NCBI RefSeq assembly: GCF_003047265.1
Contig: NZ_PZYY01000007.1
Location: 1-64,000 of the forward strand
Source: Nocardioides terrigena
GTDB taxonomy: Bacteria; Actinomycetota; Actinomycetes; Propionibacteriales; Nocardioidaceae
Direction: 5' to 3'
DNA length: 64,000 bases
The position numbers and the translations under genes are program-made. The notes below the pieces were generated by a model. That model saw only the letters and a program-made list of their open reading frames with translations, was not told the DNA's origin and searched no databases. Shown in pieces: positions 52,855 through 62,262 of the stretch. Position 1 is the stretch's first letter. Each line of letters starts with the position of its first letter.

Positions 52855-53853
52855 GTGACGACGGTGGACGGCATCTCGCTCTATGGTCCCGACCGGCTCG
52901 AGGTCGGCGGCTCGACCACGGCCACCGTGGAGAGCGCGGCCAGGCGATCCTTCCACGGAGTGGCGCCCCTGGGCCTGCTTCCTCATCCGGCCCTCACGCC
53001 CCAGGCGTGGGAGCGGCTCGCTCCGAGGCTGGATGAGGCAGTCAGCGACCTCGACGGTCTCGTGAGCGCGGCCCGCTCGGTCGGAGTGTTGACTTTTGAG
53101 GAGAGCCTTCGAGCCGCTCGTCACGTGGCCGAGGAGTACGGCGCGGGCCGCGGCCCCACCGAGCTGTGGGGAGCGAAGGAGGGGCACGTCGCCAGCGTCT
53201 GGCGCGCGAGCTTCGGCCACGATCACGAGGCGGCCCCGGCGGTCGTCGCGCTCAACGTGTCCCGCGACTCGGTGGCTGCCGAGGAGCTGAAATCGGTCGC
53301 GCGGAGGTTGCGGCAGCTCTCGCAGCGCTGCCCCGACCTCGTGGCTGAGGTGCTCGGCGTTTGGCACCTCGAAGGGGACCGAGCCCGCGGTCACTCCGTG
53401 GTGGTCGTCGCGCAGCGGTGGCTCGACGACTCGCTGGAAATCAACCCGCTCCGTCTCAGTGAGGGCGGGACAAGGCTCTGCCGGGTGGCGCGGTTCCTCA
53501 CCGACCCGGCACGACCAGCGCACATCGAGGGCGTGGTCGGGTCTGCGCTGGACGAGCTCGAGCACCGCCGGCTGGGGGCCGATTTGGGGCGCCTGATCGC
53601 GGCAAGCGCGGAGCGCTCCGAGGACGGCACGGGGTGGACCGTGCCGAGCTTCGTCCTCGAGCGGGGCGACCTCGTCTGGCACGCCGGCGGGGGCGTCGCG
53701 GTCGCATGCGCCGGCAGCTCGGTCACCGTCCCGGCCGCCACCGTGGAGGAGGCGGCCGTGCAGGCCGTCGGCGCCGCTTGCCATTCCCTCGACGAGCGCC
53801 ATGTCTGGGCCGTGCTTGAGGGAGCCGCGAGCGCACAGGTGAGTCAGTCATGA
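52855..53853 (+). CDS. 332-aa protein of unknown family between the 702-aa and RHS genes
   Basis: No family recognised. The GTG start is the longest available start and is weakly supported. The protein is soluble, without signal or membrane helix. The N-terminal part is helical; the middle contains a conserved-looking block HSVVVVAQRWLDDSLEINPLRLSEGGTRL; the C terminus alternates strands and helices (DLVWHAGGGVAVACAGSSVTV). It overlaps the RHS start by 4 bases, which implies balanced synthesis and suggests a chaperone, adaptor or structural partner for the RHS protein. Confidence 0.78.
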   Translation: MTTVDGISLYGPDRLEVGGSTTATVESAARRSFHGVAPLGLLPHPALTPQAWERLAPRLDEAVSDLDGLVSAARSVGVLTFEESLRAARHVAEEYGAGRGPTELWGAKEGHVASVWRASFGHDHEAAPAVVALNVSRDSVAAEELKSVARRLRQLSQRCPDLVAEVLGVWHLEGDRARGHSVVVVAQRWLDDSLEINPLRLSEGGTRLCRVARFLTDPARPAHIEGVVGSALDELEHRRLGADLGRLIAASAERSEDGTGWTVPSFVLERGDLVWHAGGGVAVACAGSSVTVPAATVEEAAVQAVGAACHSLDERHVWAVLEGAASAQVSQS

Positions 53854-56800
53854 CCGAGTGGTCGGTAGTCGCCGAGCGCGCCGAGCCCATCACCGTCACG
53901 ATGCCCAACGGGCAGACCATCACTTTGAACCACGGGGACAAGTACGCGACCCAGACCGCGTGCGAGATGATCAGCTTTCTCGCGGCCCGCGACCCCGACG
54001 TGCCGCTGACCGAGCGCACCAGCGGGTCCCTGGACGACCTGCTGGCAGCCGGACGTGACGAGGGGTGCATCGGCCCCGGCGGCGAGGTCGTCACGACGCC
54101 GATCCCCGGGCCCTCGTCCACGCCCGCCGACGTGCCGCCCGCTGGCGGGTCGGGCGACTCCGCCACGGCGCAGGGTGCCCCACAGGTGCCACCTGGGATG
54201 CAGATGGTGCAGGGCGGCGAGGGAGCCCGCACTCCCGGAGAAGGGGGGAGCGCGTCCTCCAACGAGGAGGCCCGCGACCATCCTGACGGCGCACCGGACA
54301 CGCACCACGGCGGGACCGAGCCGCGCAGCCGGGTCCTGGACGGCGACCCGGTCGAGCTCTTCTCGGGCGCGTTCGTGGTGGTGGAGTGCGACCTCGCGGT
54401 TGAGACGGCGACGATCGAGCTCGCCCTCACCCGGACCTACCGCAGCGGCGCGGCCTACTTCGGCCCATTCGGCTTCGGCTGGGACCACAACCACAACTCC
54501 TACGTCCGGGAGCTCACCGACGGCTCGGTGGCGCGCTGGACCGGGCAGCTGCACGAGGAGCACTACCTCCCGGTCGGGGGTGGCTTCTCCTCGCCGGCAG
54601 GCGCCCTGGCTCGGCTGGAGCGCGACGCCGGTCCCGCGGTGCGATACGCGCACAACGGCGTGGGCGGCCTGAAGCACGTCTACGCCCAGCCGGCCGGGTG
54701 GCCGCTAGCGGCGCGGATTCCGCTGATCGAGGTCGTCGACCGGCACGGCAACCGGTTGCGCTACTCCTACGACGGCTCGGGCCGGGTCCAGGAGGTCCGC
54801 GACGACGACGACAGGTTCCTCCACTTCGAGTATGGCGATTGCGGGTTGCTCGAGCGAGTCCTCGACCACGCAGGACGCAGCGTCGTCTACTGGCACGACC
54901 CGGACATCGAGCACCTTGTCGAAGTCGTGGACACCGACGGGGTGGCCCTCCGGCACTATCGCTACGACAAGCCTTGGCTTCCCGAGGAGATGCGGCACAA
55001 CATCGTCGAGGTCGTCTCCTCGGACGGCGACACCCTGGTGCTAAACACCTATGAGGAGGACCCGGCGTCGTGGTCGTGGGGCCGGGTGACGCTCCAGGTG
55101 CGCGGCGAGTTCGCCTATCAATACCGCTACACGCAGCTCCAGAGCACGCCGCGTCTCCCCGAGTTTCGCAGCGTCCCCGCCGTGCGCGTCGAGGTGCTTG
55201 ATCCGGAGCTCGCGGTGACAACATCCACGTTCAACGGGTTCGGAGACCTGTTAGACCACCGGCTGCGTCTGGTCCGCGACGGGTCGTTCCGGGTGGTAGT
55301 CCATCAGTTCGACTACGACGAAGCGGGCAACCGGACCATGGTGCGGTACCCGGACGGCCGCGAGGAGCACCGAACCTATGACCACGCGAGTGCGGACCCA
55401 CGGCGGCGCAGTCTCCTACTGCGCCGCGAGGTCCGTGCCCGCACGGGCTTTCCCGACCCCAGCCGGATCATGTGGCGCGGCACTTACGAGCCGGCCTTCC
55501 AGCTACCGCGCTCGGTCACCGACGAGGATGGCAACGTCACGCGCTACCTCTACGACTTGGACGCGGGGACGCCGGGTGCGACGGGTCGGCTGAGCGAGAT
55601 CCGTCTCCCCGACGCCACCCTCGACGACGGCTCGGCGCAGAGCAGCACGCTGTGGGTCGAGCTCAATGTTCGGGGTCAGTGCACAGCGGTCGTCACCGCG
55701 GAGGGGACCCGGACCGAGCTGCACTACGGCACCTCCGGTCACGAGCTTGGCCTACTTAGCGAGGTGCACCACGACGTCACCGGCCTCGACCTGGTGGAGC
55801 GGTTCCGCTACGACCCAGTCGGAGACGTCGTGGCGGCCCATGACGCGACCGGCGGCGAGCGCCGCTACGCTTATGACAGCCACCGCCGGGTACGCCGTCA
55901 GGAGACCGTGGCAGTGGCGGGCGCTCGGGCGGCCGTGACGATCGACCGGGACGCGGACGGCGACGTGGTCGGCATCACCCGTCCCGCCGGCGACTACACG
56001 GACCCGATCCTGGCCGGCTCCGACATCAATGACTCGATCCACCGCGACCCACTCGGAAACGTGCTGCGGACTGTCCTCGCAGCCAATACCGAGCATCCGC
56101 GCGCGGTGACCCAGCGCGTCGACTACCGGGGCATGCCCGTCTCCGTAGTTGACGCCCTCGGCACCAGGGTTACCCAGCAATTCGACGAGCGGGGGATGTT
56201 ACTGCACAAGGATTCCACGGGCAGCGACGGCACCAGCCTGAGGGAGACCAGCGTGTACGACACCTCGGGACGCCGGGTGATCCACCGCACAGGGCCAGCA
56301 GCTGACCTCCGCGTGGACTACACCTACGACGGCTTCGGTCGCCTCAGCCAGGTGAGTTCGGCCAACGGCAGCATCGTGGAATACGAGTGGGGCAGGGACG
56401 ATCTGCTCGTCTCCGAGTCCGTCACCGGTGACCGCGGCGACGGGACCGCAGCGTTGCTGCGTCTGGCCGCTTACGACTACGACGAGCGCGGACGCCTCAC
56501 CAAGGAGACGGTCGCCGTGTTCGCCGACGACCCCGCGGCCGCGGTCGACAGCGTGACGACCTACCGCTATGACGGCGACAACAACCGAACCGCCGTGACC
56601 GACCCGCGAGGTGCTACCACCATCTTCGTCCACGACGCGCTGGGGCGCCTGGTGGAGCGCCGGGACGCCGTCGGCAACGCCACCGTGCATACCTACTCGG
56701 GTCTGGACCGCCTGACCCGGGTGGAACGCCGCGACGTGACGCCCGCGGGGGTGGTGAGCCACGCGTGGGAGCACGCCTTTGACGAGCGGGGGCGCAGGGT

Positions 56801-59573
56801 CCGCTCGACCGATCCGCTCGGGAACTCCACAGTTGTCGTCTACGACGACCGAGACGTGCCGGTGGCCGTCACCAGCCCGCTCGGGGTCGTCCAGCGTAGA
56901 GTGGTGGGGCCGACCGGCGAGCTGATGTCGGTGACCCGCGACGAGCTGGGGCTTCAGGTCGTCCACGTCTGGGCCTACGACGCGGCCGGCCGCCTGGAGA
57001 CGTACGTCGACCCGGCCGGCGAGGTCACCACCATGACATACGACGGCGTCGGCCGGCAGCTGGAGGTCACTCGTCCGGGGTTCTCTAGCAGCCGCTCCTT
57101 TGGAGCGGACGGTCGCCTGGCCGAGGAGGTGCTCGCCAGCGGCGCCCGGGTCCGGATGACCTACGACGCGGCCGGACGGCTGCACTCCGTGGACGCCCAG
57201 GGTGGCGGCCTGATGCCCGTCCCACTTATCACCTACACATACGACGGGCTGGATCGGCTGGTCGGCGCCTCGACCGGGTCCTCGACCACGACGCGCGCCT
57301 ACGACAGCCTCGGCCGCCTCGTGTCCGAAGGCCTGGACGGGGTCAGCGTCGACGTGTCCCACGACGACACCACGGGCCAGACGGAGCTGAGCTGGCCCAG
57401 TGGCCGACGCGAACGCATCACCACCGCCGACAACGGGTTCCCGGTGCGGGTCGAGCGGCTGGCCTCCGGCTCCCTGGGAGACGGACCCGCCGTCCTAGCC
57501 GAGATCGAGCCGGCAGGGCTGGACCGCTACGACGAGGTGACGGTCAGTGGTGAGCTGACCGCGGAGGCGACGTACGACCTCGGTGGCCGCCTCACTCGGC
57601 TCGCCTACGAGAGCCAGCAGCAACCCGTGGAGAGCTTCGACTACCGCTTCGACGCGGACGGCCGCCGCGGGCTCGAGCAGGCGGTCGAGCGGGACGCGCA
57701 GCGCCTGTGGGAGCACGACGGGCTCGACCGGGTGGACGGGATCGCCGACGACTTCGCGCTCAGCCTGTCCGCAGCCCCCGGGGACCAGGCCGCGCAGGAC
57801 GCAGAGATCGCCACGGCGGCGACGACTGCGGTCGGCTCGGCTGCCCGGTGGGAGCACATCAGCTATAACGACGGGGATGAACGGGTTGCGCGGCAGGTCG
57901 ACGGGGTAGCCCCTGTCGCCTATTCGCACCTCCCCGGCCACCGGCTGTCCCAAGCAGGTCCTGAGCCGGTCACCCACCAGGCCGACGGCATCCGCGAAAC
58001 GGACGGCGGCCGACGCTACGTCGCCGACGCGCTCGGCAGGATCCGCGCGGTCCAGCGCCTTGACGGCACCGCCGTGTTCGAGCTGGACTACGACGCCCTG
58101 GGACGGCCGGTGGTGCTGGGTGTCACCGGGAGCACCACCACTCAGCTTCACTATCTCGGCGATCGGCTCCTGCTCGAGTCCAGGGCCGGAGCAGCGGTCC
58201 GAGAGTACTCACCGCAGCCCGTCACCGGCGCACCTCTGCTCGTGCACGTCGCCGGCCGCTCGCTGACGCCGGTGGTGGACCTCTCGGGGAGCGTGCGGGG
58301 CTATTGGGAGCCCCAGGCAGGGCTGGTCGAATCCCACGAGTTCGACCCGTTCGGCACGCCTACGATGACCGACGCCGGCGGAACACCGCTGACTACCTCG
58401 AACGTCGGACTCGAGCCGTCCTTCGCGGGGATGCGGTGGCTGCCGGAGGCGGGCCTCTATCTGACCCGGTCCCGGCTCTACGACCCACGGCACGGGGCCT
58501 TCCTTAGTCCGGACCCTGCAGGCGCCAGCGACAGCCCGAACCCCTACGCCTACGTGCGGCACGACCCCGCCGACCTAGTGGACCCCCGTGGCGAGCTCGC
58601 GTTCCTCGCGGTGCTCGGCATCGTCGCTATCGGGGCGCTCGTCGGAGGCGGGCTGAACGCCGTCCGGCAGGGCATCGCCATCTCCGAAGGCGCCCAAGAG
58701 GAGTTCAGCTGGGGTGAGCTCGGACTCAACATGGCCATCGGCGGGGTGCTGGCCCCGGTCGCAGTCTTCGCCCCGGAGATCGCGATCCCGCTCGCGGCCA
58801 TGGGCGTGAGCAGCGGTGCGCAGGAAATCAGTCGCGGCCACTATGCCACCGGGCTTTTCGACATCGGGACCTCGATCGTCGGGCTGCGGGGGGCCACGCG
58901 CTCGCCCAGCTTCCTCGCGCCTCGCTCGGTGCGCATCACAAACGCCAAGGTGGTCATCGCCCGGACGGACCTCAACCAGGCCGAACTCGGTCTCCATCTC
59001 CGTCGCGTCCTCACTACCAACCCCGAGACACGTGCCTCACTTCAGCGACAGATTGGCGACGTCCGCATCGCGCGGGCGATCCTGGACGATCCCGGCATCA
59101 CCGTCCGCAGCCTTGACCCCGAGACCCGCTCCGTCACCGAGCGGCCACTGGGCTTCGACCCCAGCGAGCTTGGCTGGGACGGCATCCGTCGCGACGTGCA
59201 GTTCTACCGCCCGGACGGAACGCGCGGCGGCGACCTCGACATCTCGCTGCCCAGGCTCGACGTCGAGATCAAGCTCGGCGAGCGGGCCGGGGACACGGCG
59301 GGCAAGGTCGACGCGCGCAACACTTTCCTGCCCGAACGCGCAGGGACACCATACGTTCTCGCCAGCGAGATTCCACCTGACGTATTGGGGCGTTGGCAGC
59401 AGCACCCCCGGGCGGTACCGATCGACTTGCGCACCGCTGCCAACCACGGGTTTGACGGACACCTCCAGGTCACCCCGGAGATGCGTGGCGGCACGCCGTA
59501 CTTTCTGCGTGACCTGCTCTCCCCGGAGGCCCTGCGATACGTCTTCCCGTCGGTGGGCACGGGACGGAAGTAG
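53850..59573 (+). CDS. RHS-repeat polymorphic toxin with C-terminal nuclease-like domain
   Basis: A 1907-aa protein. After a 160-residue disordered, Pro/Gly-rich N terminus without signal peptide, a DUF6531-type start (GDPVELFSGAF, residues 165-175) opens a long array of YD/RHS repeats (for example YAYDSHRRVRRQE, YDYDERGRL, YDAAGRLHSVDAQGG). The RHS core ends with SRLYDPRHGAFLSPDP and a DPRG motif (1578-1581), where autocleavage usually releases the toxin. A hydrophobic stretch (~1583-1675) precedes a ~190-residue C-terminal domain with Asp1795/Asp1797 and Glu1806-x-Lys1808 (GGDLDISL, DVEIKLG), the layout of a PD-(D/E)XK nuclease. The repeats likely form a hollow shell around the toxin. Confidence 0.92.
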   Translation: MTEWSVVAERAEPITVTMPNGQTITLNHGDKYATQTACEMISFLAARDPDVPLTERTSGSLDDLLAAGRDEGCIGPGGEVVTTPIPGPSSTPADVPPAGGSGDSATAQGAPQVPPGMQMVQGGEGARTPGEGGSASSNEEARDHPDGAPDTHHGGTEPRSRVLDGDPVELFSGAFVVVECDLAVETATIELALTRTYRSGAAYFGPFGFGWDHNHNSYVRELTDGSVARWTGQLHEEHYLPVGGGFSSPAGALARLERDAGPAVRYAHNGVGGLKHVYAQPAGWPLAARIPLIEVVDRHGNRLRYSYDGSGRVQEVRDDDDRFLHFEYGDCGLLERVLDHAGRSVVYWHDPDIEHLVEVVDTDGVALRHYRYDKPWLPEEMRHNIVEVVSSDGDTLVLNTYEEDPASWSWGRVTLQVRGEFAYQYRYTQLQSTPRLPEFRSVPAVRVEVLDPELAVTTSTFNGFGDLLDHRLRLVRDGSFRVVVHQFDYDEAGNRTMVRYPDGREEHRTYDHASADPRRRSLLLRREVRARTGFPDPSRIMWRGTYEPAFQLPRSVTDEDGNVTRYLYDLDAGTPGATGRLSEIRLPDATLDDGSAQSSTLWVELNVRGQCTAVVTAEGTRTELHYGTSGHELGLLSEVHHDVTGLDLVERFRYDPVGDVVAAHDATGGERRYAYDSHRRVRRQETVAVAGARAAVTIDRDADGDVVGITRPAGDYTDPILAGSDINDSIHRDPLGNVLRTVLAANTEHPRAVTQRVDYRGMPVSVVDALGTRVTQQFDERGMLLHKDSTGSDGTSLRETSVYDTSGRRVIHRTGPAADLRVDYTYDGFGRLSQVSSANGSIVEYEWGRDDLLVSESVTGDRGDGTAALLRLAAYDYDERGRLTKETVAVFADDPAAAVDSVTTYRYDGDNNRTAVTDPRGATTIFVHDALGRLVERRDAVGNATVHTYSGLDRLTRVERRDVTPAGVVSHAWEHAFDERGRRVRSTDPLGNSTVVVYDDRDVPVAVTSPLGVVQRRVVGPTGELMSVTRDELGLQVVHVWAYDAAGRLETYVDPAGEVTTMTYDGVGRQLEVTRPGFSSSRSFGADGRLAEEVLASGARVRMTYDAAGRLHSVDAQGGGLMPVPLITYTYDGLDRLVGASTGSSTTTRAYDSLGRLVSEGLDGVSVDVSHDDTTGQTELSWPSGRRERITTADNGFPVRVERLASGSLGDGPAVLAEIEPAGLDRYDEVTVSGELTAEATYDLGGRLTRLAYESQQQPVESFDYRFDADGRRGLEQAVERDAQRLWEHDGLDRVDGIADDFALSLSAAPGDQAAQDAEIATAATTAVGSAARWEHISYNDGDERVARQVDGVAPVAYSHLPGHRLSQAGPEPVTHQADGIRETDGGRRYVADALGRIRAVQRLDGTAVFELDYDALGRPVVLGVTGSTTTQLHYLGDRLLLESRAGAAVREYSPQPVTGAPLLVHVAGRSLTPVVDLSGSVRGYWEPQAGLVESHEFDPFGTPTMTDAGGTPLTTSNVGLEPSFAGMRWLPEAGLYLTRSRLYDPRHGAFLSPDPAGASDSPNPYAYVRHDPADLVDPRGELAFLAVLGIVAIGALVGGGLNAVRQGIAISEGAQEEFSWGELGLNMAIGGVLAPVAVFAPEIAIPLAAMGVSSGAQEISRGHYATGLFDIGTSIVGLRGATRSPSFLAPRSVRITNAKVVIARTDLNQAELGLHLRRVLTTNPETRASLQRQIGDVRIARAILDDPGITVRSLDPETRSVTERPLGFDPSELGWDGIRRDVQFYRPDGTRGGDLDISLPRLDVEIKLGERAGDTAGKVDARNTFLPERAGTPYVLASEIPPDVLGRWQQHPRAVPIDLRTAANHGFDGHLQVTPEMRGGTPYFLRDLLSPEALRYVFPSVGTGRK

Positions 59574-59584
59574 AGGAGCGGAAC

Positions 59585-59800
59585 ATGGCGAAGGCAGACG
59601 CAATTCTCGAACGGACAGCACCTCATGACATGCGCGTGAGATGGCCGGTGACGGCCGCGCCAGGCCCCGCCTACTCCAGACGTGCCCCCGCCGAATTCCC
59701 AACGCACCGTCGCCCGATCCAGACGGCCCCCGGCCGGGCTGAAAGGCTCTCCTGTCAAGCAGGACGGGGCTTCTATGAGTGCGAGGGCTGCCCATGCTGA
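59585..59800 (+). CDS. Short open frame after the RHS gene; possible immunity-gene remnant
   Basis: A 71-aa frame starting 12 bases after the RHS stop with a good ribosome site (GAGGAG, 6-base spacing). The beginning MAKADAILERTAPHDM looks like an ordinary protein start, but the rest is Arg/Pro-rich with no domain character. An immunity gene is expected here, so this may be its truncated start. It could also be non-coding; the next frame overlaps it. Confidence 0.35.
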   Translation: MAKADAILERTAPHDMRVRWPVTAAPGPAYSRRAPAEFPTHRRPIQTAPGRAERLSCQAGRGFYECEGCPC

Positions 59801-60188
59801 GCAGCTACCTGTGCTGGATTCGGAGGGTGCGAACGGTCAGAAGCCGCCCGATACGGGTCAGGACGAGGCCCGTATCGGTCTTGATGCGCCGTCCGATCGA
59901 CTGGTTGGCTCACCCGCGTTGCGGGATGAACAGCATTCCCGCGCGGCAGCAGTTAGCGGCGCGAGACGGGCTGCTGAGGCCCCTGCCATCGTGACAATCG
60001 GGGATGACGATGCTGTGTCTGCGAATCGCAACCCCGTGCAACAACCCGGGGGGAAACTAGAAGAGCCGTCCCCTGAACTCGAGGATGGCCCGCGACTGGA
60101 CCATGAAGTTGCGGGCGCCGATTCGGTGACGATCGAGGCGACACGGGCATCACGGCCTGACCTCACGCAGACGACGCGCCGCCACTGA
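59775..60188 (+). CDS. Hypothetical disordered protein
   Basis: A 137-aa acidic, Ala/Asp/Pro-rich frame from ATG 59775, with no membrane helix or motif. It lies 13 bases before the repeat-protein gene and could be transcribed with it. Composition suggests an unstructured protein. Low GC-skew contrast between codon positions leaves real coding uncertain. Confidence 0.4.
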   Translation: MSARAAHAEQLPVLDSEGANGQKPPDTGQDEARIGLDAPSDRLVGSPALRDEQHSRAAAVSGARRAAEAPAIVTIGDDDAVSANRNPVQQPGGKLEEPSPELEDGPRLDHEVAGADSVTIEATRASRPDLTQTTRRH

Positions 60189-60201
60189 ATGTGCGTTTTC
60201 A

Positions 60202-60594
60202 GTGGCGGCGGAACTCGTGGTGCAGCACCCTGATCTCGTGGACCGTCGTGCGTTGTGGCAATGGGCGGTAGCCATCAACGCGGTTGCGATGGCTACCACG
60301 CTGGCGATCGCGATCCTCTTCGGTGTGTTCGCAACGACCAATGGGCAGCCTCGCGGGCCAGGGACATCGCAGTCACCGTCGCCCGGCACCGAGCCGGACA
60401 ACCCGGAGCCGGACAACCCGGAGCCGGACAACCCGGAGCCGGACAACCCGGAGCCGGACAACCCGGAGCCGGACAACCCGGAGCCGGACAACCCGGAGCC
60501 GGACAACCCGGAGCCGGACAACCCGGAGCCGGACAACCCGGAGCCGGCCGAAGGTTGCCCGGATGGAGCACTGCTGCCGTGCACTGGCAACTGA
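60202..60594 (+). CDS. Surface protein with ten EPDNP repeats and terminal LPCTG motif
   Basis: A 130-aa protein from a GTG start. One membrane helix ([22 protein letters not shown], about residues 23-45) leads to an outside region of Ser/Pro followed by ten perfect EPDNP units, then [17 protein letters not shown] and a TGA stop. LPCTG fits the LPxTG sortase motif. In the same frame after the TGA the DNA reads [20 protein letters not shown], a hydrophobic stretch as in sorting signals, but part of it overlaps the convergent gene. A class F-type sortase lies 1.7 kb away. Either the sorting signal has been cut by a stop mutation or the match is fortuitous. Confidence 0.6.
   Translation: MAAELVVQHPDLVDRRALWQWAVAINAVAMATTLAIAILFGVFATTNGQPRGPGTSQSPSPGTEPDNPEPDNPEPDNPEPDNPEPDNPEPDNPEPDNPEPDNPEPDNPEPDNPEPAEGCPDGALLPCTGN
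60391..60540 (+). repeat. Ten perfect 15-base tandem repeats (GAGCCGGACAACCCG)
   Basis: Exactly ten copies with no base change, 150 bases, in frame, encoding EPDNP each time. Identity at wobble positions shows recent expansion or ongoing homogenisation, so the copy number is likely to vary between strains. Confidence 0.98.
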
Positions 60595-60618
60595 TCTGCT
60601 GCGCTCCTCGTGGGTTCG

Positions 60619-61959
60619 CTACTCGTCCTGGCCGGCTGGAGCTGTGTTGCCCTTCCACAGCCGTGGGCGCTGCGGCACCTCGCGGAGTTCGTCGAAGCGT
60701 GTGCTGATCGTCTCGACGTGGTCTCTCACCTCAGCGAGCGATCCGCTGCTACGGAGCGTGTGCGGCAAGTCGATCCGGATCAGCACGTCGATCTCCTCGG
60801 CGAGGCTTCCACACGACGCACCCACCTGTGATGCCTGCTGCGCTTGGCCAGCCGGGTTGAGCAAGGTCACGGTCGCTGACAGTCCAGCGCCGACGAGTGC
60901 GCTGATCGCTGCGAGCTCCGCCACCTGCCCTGATAGGCCGGTGACACCGGCGCCGGCAGACAGGAGTGCAGCAGAAGCGCCCAGAATGATGAACCATCGC
61001 TGCCACAGGCGGGCGCTGTCGACCTTCGCGAAGGACTCGTTGAGGACTGCTACTCGCAGCTCCTCGAGATAGTCGCCGAGACGCTTGGCGTACTCGGGGT
61101 CCTCGAGATCGGCAGGCAGATCGACTCGTCGACGCGTAGCGAAGCGACGAACTGGTCGCCGGCCGTCGAGCGTCACGGCAAGGATCAGCAAGGCGAGCAC
61201 CAGCAGCACAGTCGCAGCCAGCCAGATCTCGTCGTTCGCGCTGCGGAGCTCGTCCCTGAGCATCCAGACCGACAGCGCGACGGTCAGCACCAGTGGCGGC
61301 AAGAGCGTTATCGACCAGAGCCGCTCGGCGCTCATCCGGCCCCGCAGCCGATGGTTGGCGATGAATGAGCCTGCCACTGCCGACGCCCATGCGGAGAGGT
61401 ACGCCGCCCCGCTGCCGTCCCACACCACGATCCACTGAAAGCACAGCACCAGCGAGGCCAAGGCGATGGCCAGTGCGACCAGCGAGAAGCGGTCTCGTTG
61501 GGCCTGTCGCCGTGTCGCGCGCTCCTGCGTCGCGTGGACGTCGTCGACCCTGCGGTCCCAGTCGCCGGGCAGCCTGTTCTCTGGATCCTGTGCGAGCCAG
61601 CTTGCCCACACGTCGTCGACCTGCATGTCGAGGGCGGTCAGGGTGTCCAATGCGGCGCGGACCGAGTCGGTGTCGCGCGCCCCGACGAGTTCGGCGACCT
61701 TCAGGTCACGGTCGCGGTCTGCGCGGTGTTTTCGCAGCCGCGCCGGGACCGAGGCGCGGAGGGTCTCCATCTCGTCGTCGGTGAACCTGAAGTCGGCGCC
61801 CGGTTCGATGCGGTCGCCCACCGGTGCGCCCAGGTGCCTGGTCGCCGGGTCTCGGGAGGTCACTTCGTGCCGCACCTGCTCGCGAACGAGCTCAATCTGG
61901 TGGCGTGCATCCACGCGCTCCTCGCCTGGCGACCCATCGCTGATGCTCATCTCGCTCAT
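60619..61959 (-). CDS. Polytopic membrane protein with SLATT-like C-terminal domain
   Basis: A 446-aa protein. A soluble helical N terminus (~1-165) precedes four hydrophobic helices ([76 protein letters not shown]). After a cytoplasmic segment comes a two-helix unit ([39 protein letters not shown]) followed by [27 protein letters not shown]. That 2TM-plus-helix pattern resembles SLATT domains, which serve as membrane effectors in nucleotide-signalling defence systems. There is no nucleotidyltransferase next to it, so the function is open. Confidence 0.65.
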   Translation of the reverse strand: MSEMSISDGSPGEERVDARHQIELVREQVRHEVTSRDPATRHLGAPVGDRIEPGADFRFTDDEMETLRASVPARLRKHRADRDRDLKVAELVGARDTDSVRAALDTLTALDMQVDDVWASWLAQDPENRLPGDWDRRVDDVHATQERATRRQAQRDRFSLVALAIALASLVLCFQWIVVWDGSGAAYLSAWASAVAGSFIANHRLRGRMSAERLWSITLLPPLVLTVALSVWMLRDELRSANDEIWLAATVLLVLALLILAVTLDGRRPVRRFATRRRVDLPADLEDPEYAKRLGDYLEELRVAVLNESFAKVDSARLWQRWFIILGASAALLSAGAGVTGLSGQVAELAAISALVGAGLSATVTLLNPAGQAQQASQVGASCGSLAEEIDVLIRIDLPHTLRSSGSLAEVRDHVETISTRFDELREVPQRPRLWKGNTAPAGQDE

Positions 61960-62262
61960 CCAGACCTCCCTTGGTGGGCTTCATGCTGCCCGGTTCTGCG
62001 GCGGACGTCATCAGAACAGGACAGCAGCCAACCAGGGGCAACTTGCCCAATGGCAACCGCCTTGCGGTCCGGGACCTCACGCGCATCAGCTCCCCCGGCC
62101 CGGAAGGAGCCGCGCCGTAGCCGCAAGCTTGGCTTCCGCCAAGCCCACCGGCGCCCTCTTCCGTGCAGAGTCCGCGCCGCTGCCCAGCGCCAGCAGTCAC
62201 GCAGGGGCGTGGGCCCCAACACCACCGACGAATGCCCCGTCACACCAAGCTAGTTGGCACAC
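61960..62262. other. Intergenic region between SLATT-like and sortase genes
   Basis: About 300 bases without a supportable gene. It should hold the promoter of the leftward SLATT-like gene. Confidence 0.4.

Noticed and set aside
50722..59573. Classical Tc-toxin (TcA/TcB/TcC) assignment for the RHS operon
   Set aside because: The upstream proteins are far too small for TcA, and no TcB-like SpvB region was recognised at the RHS N terminus.
60391..60540. CRISPR array
   Set aside because: The ten repeats are directly adjacent with no spacers and keep one reading frame, so they are a coding tandem repeat.
60592..60594. Selenocysteine or programmed read-through at the TGA after LPCTGN
   Set aside because: No SECIS-like hairpin follows, and a plain stop mutation or chance explains the observation better.
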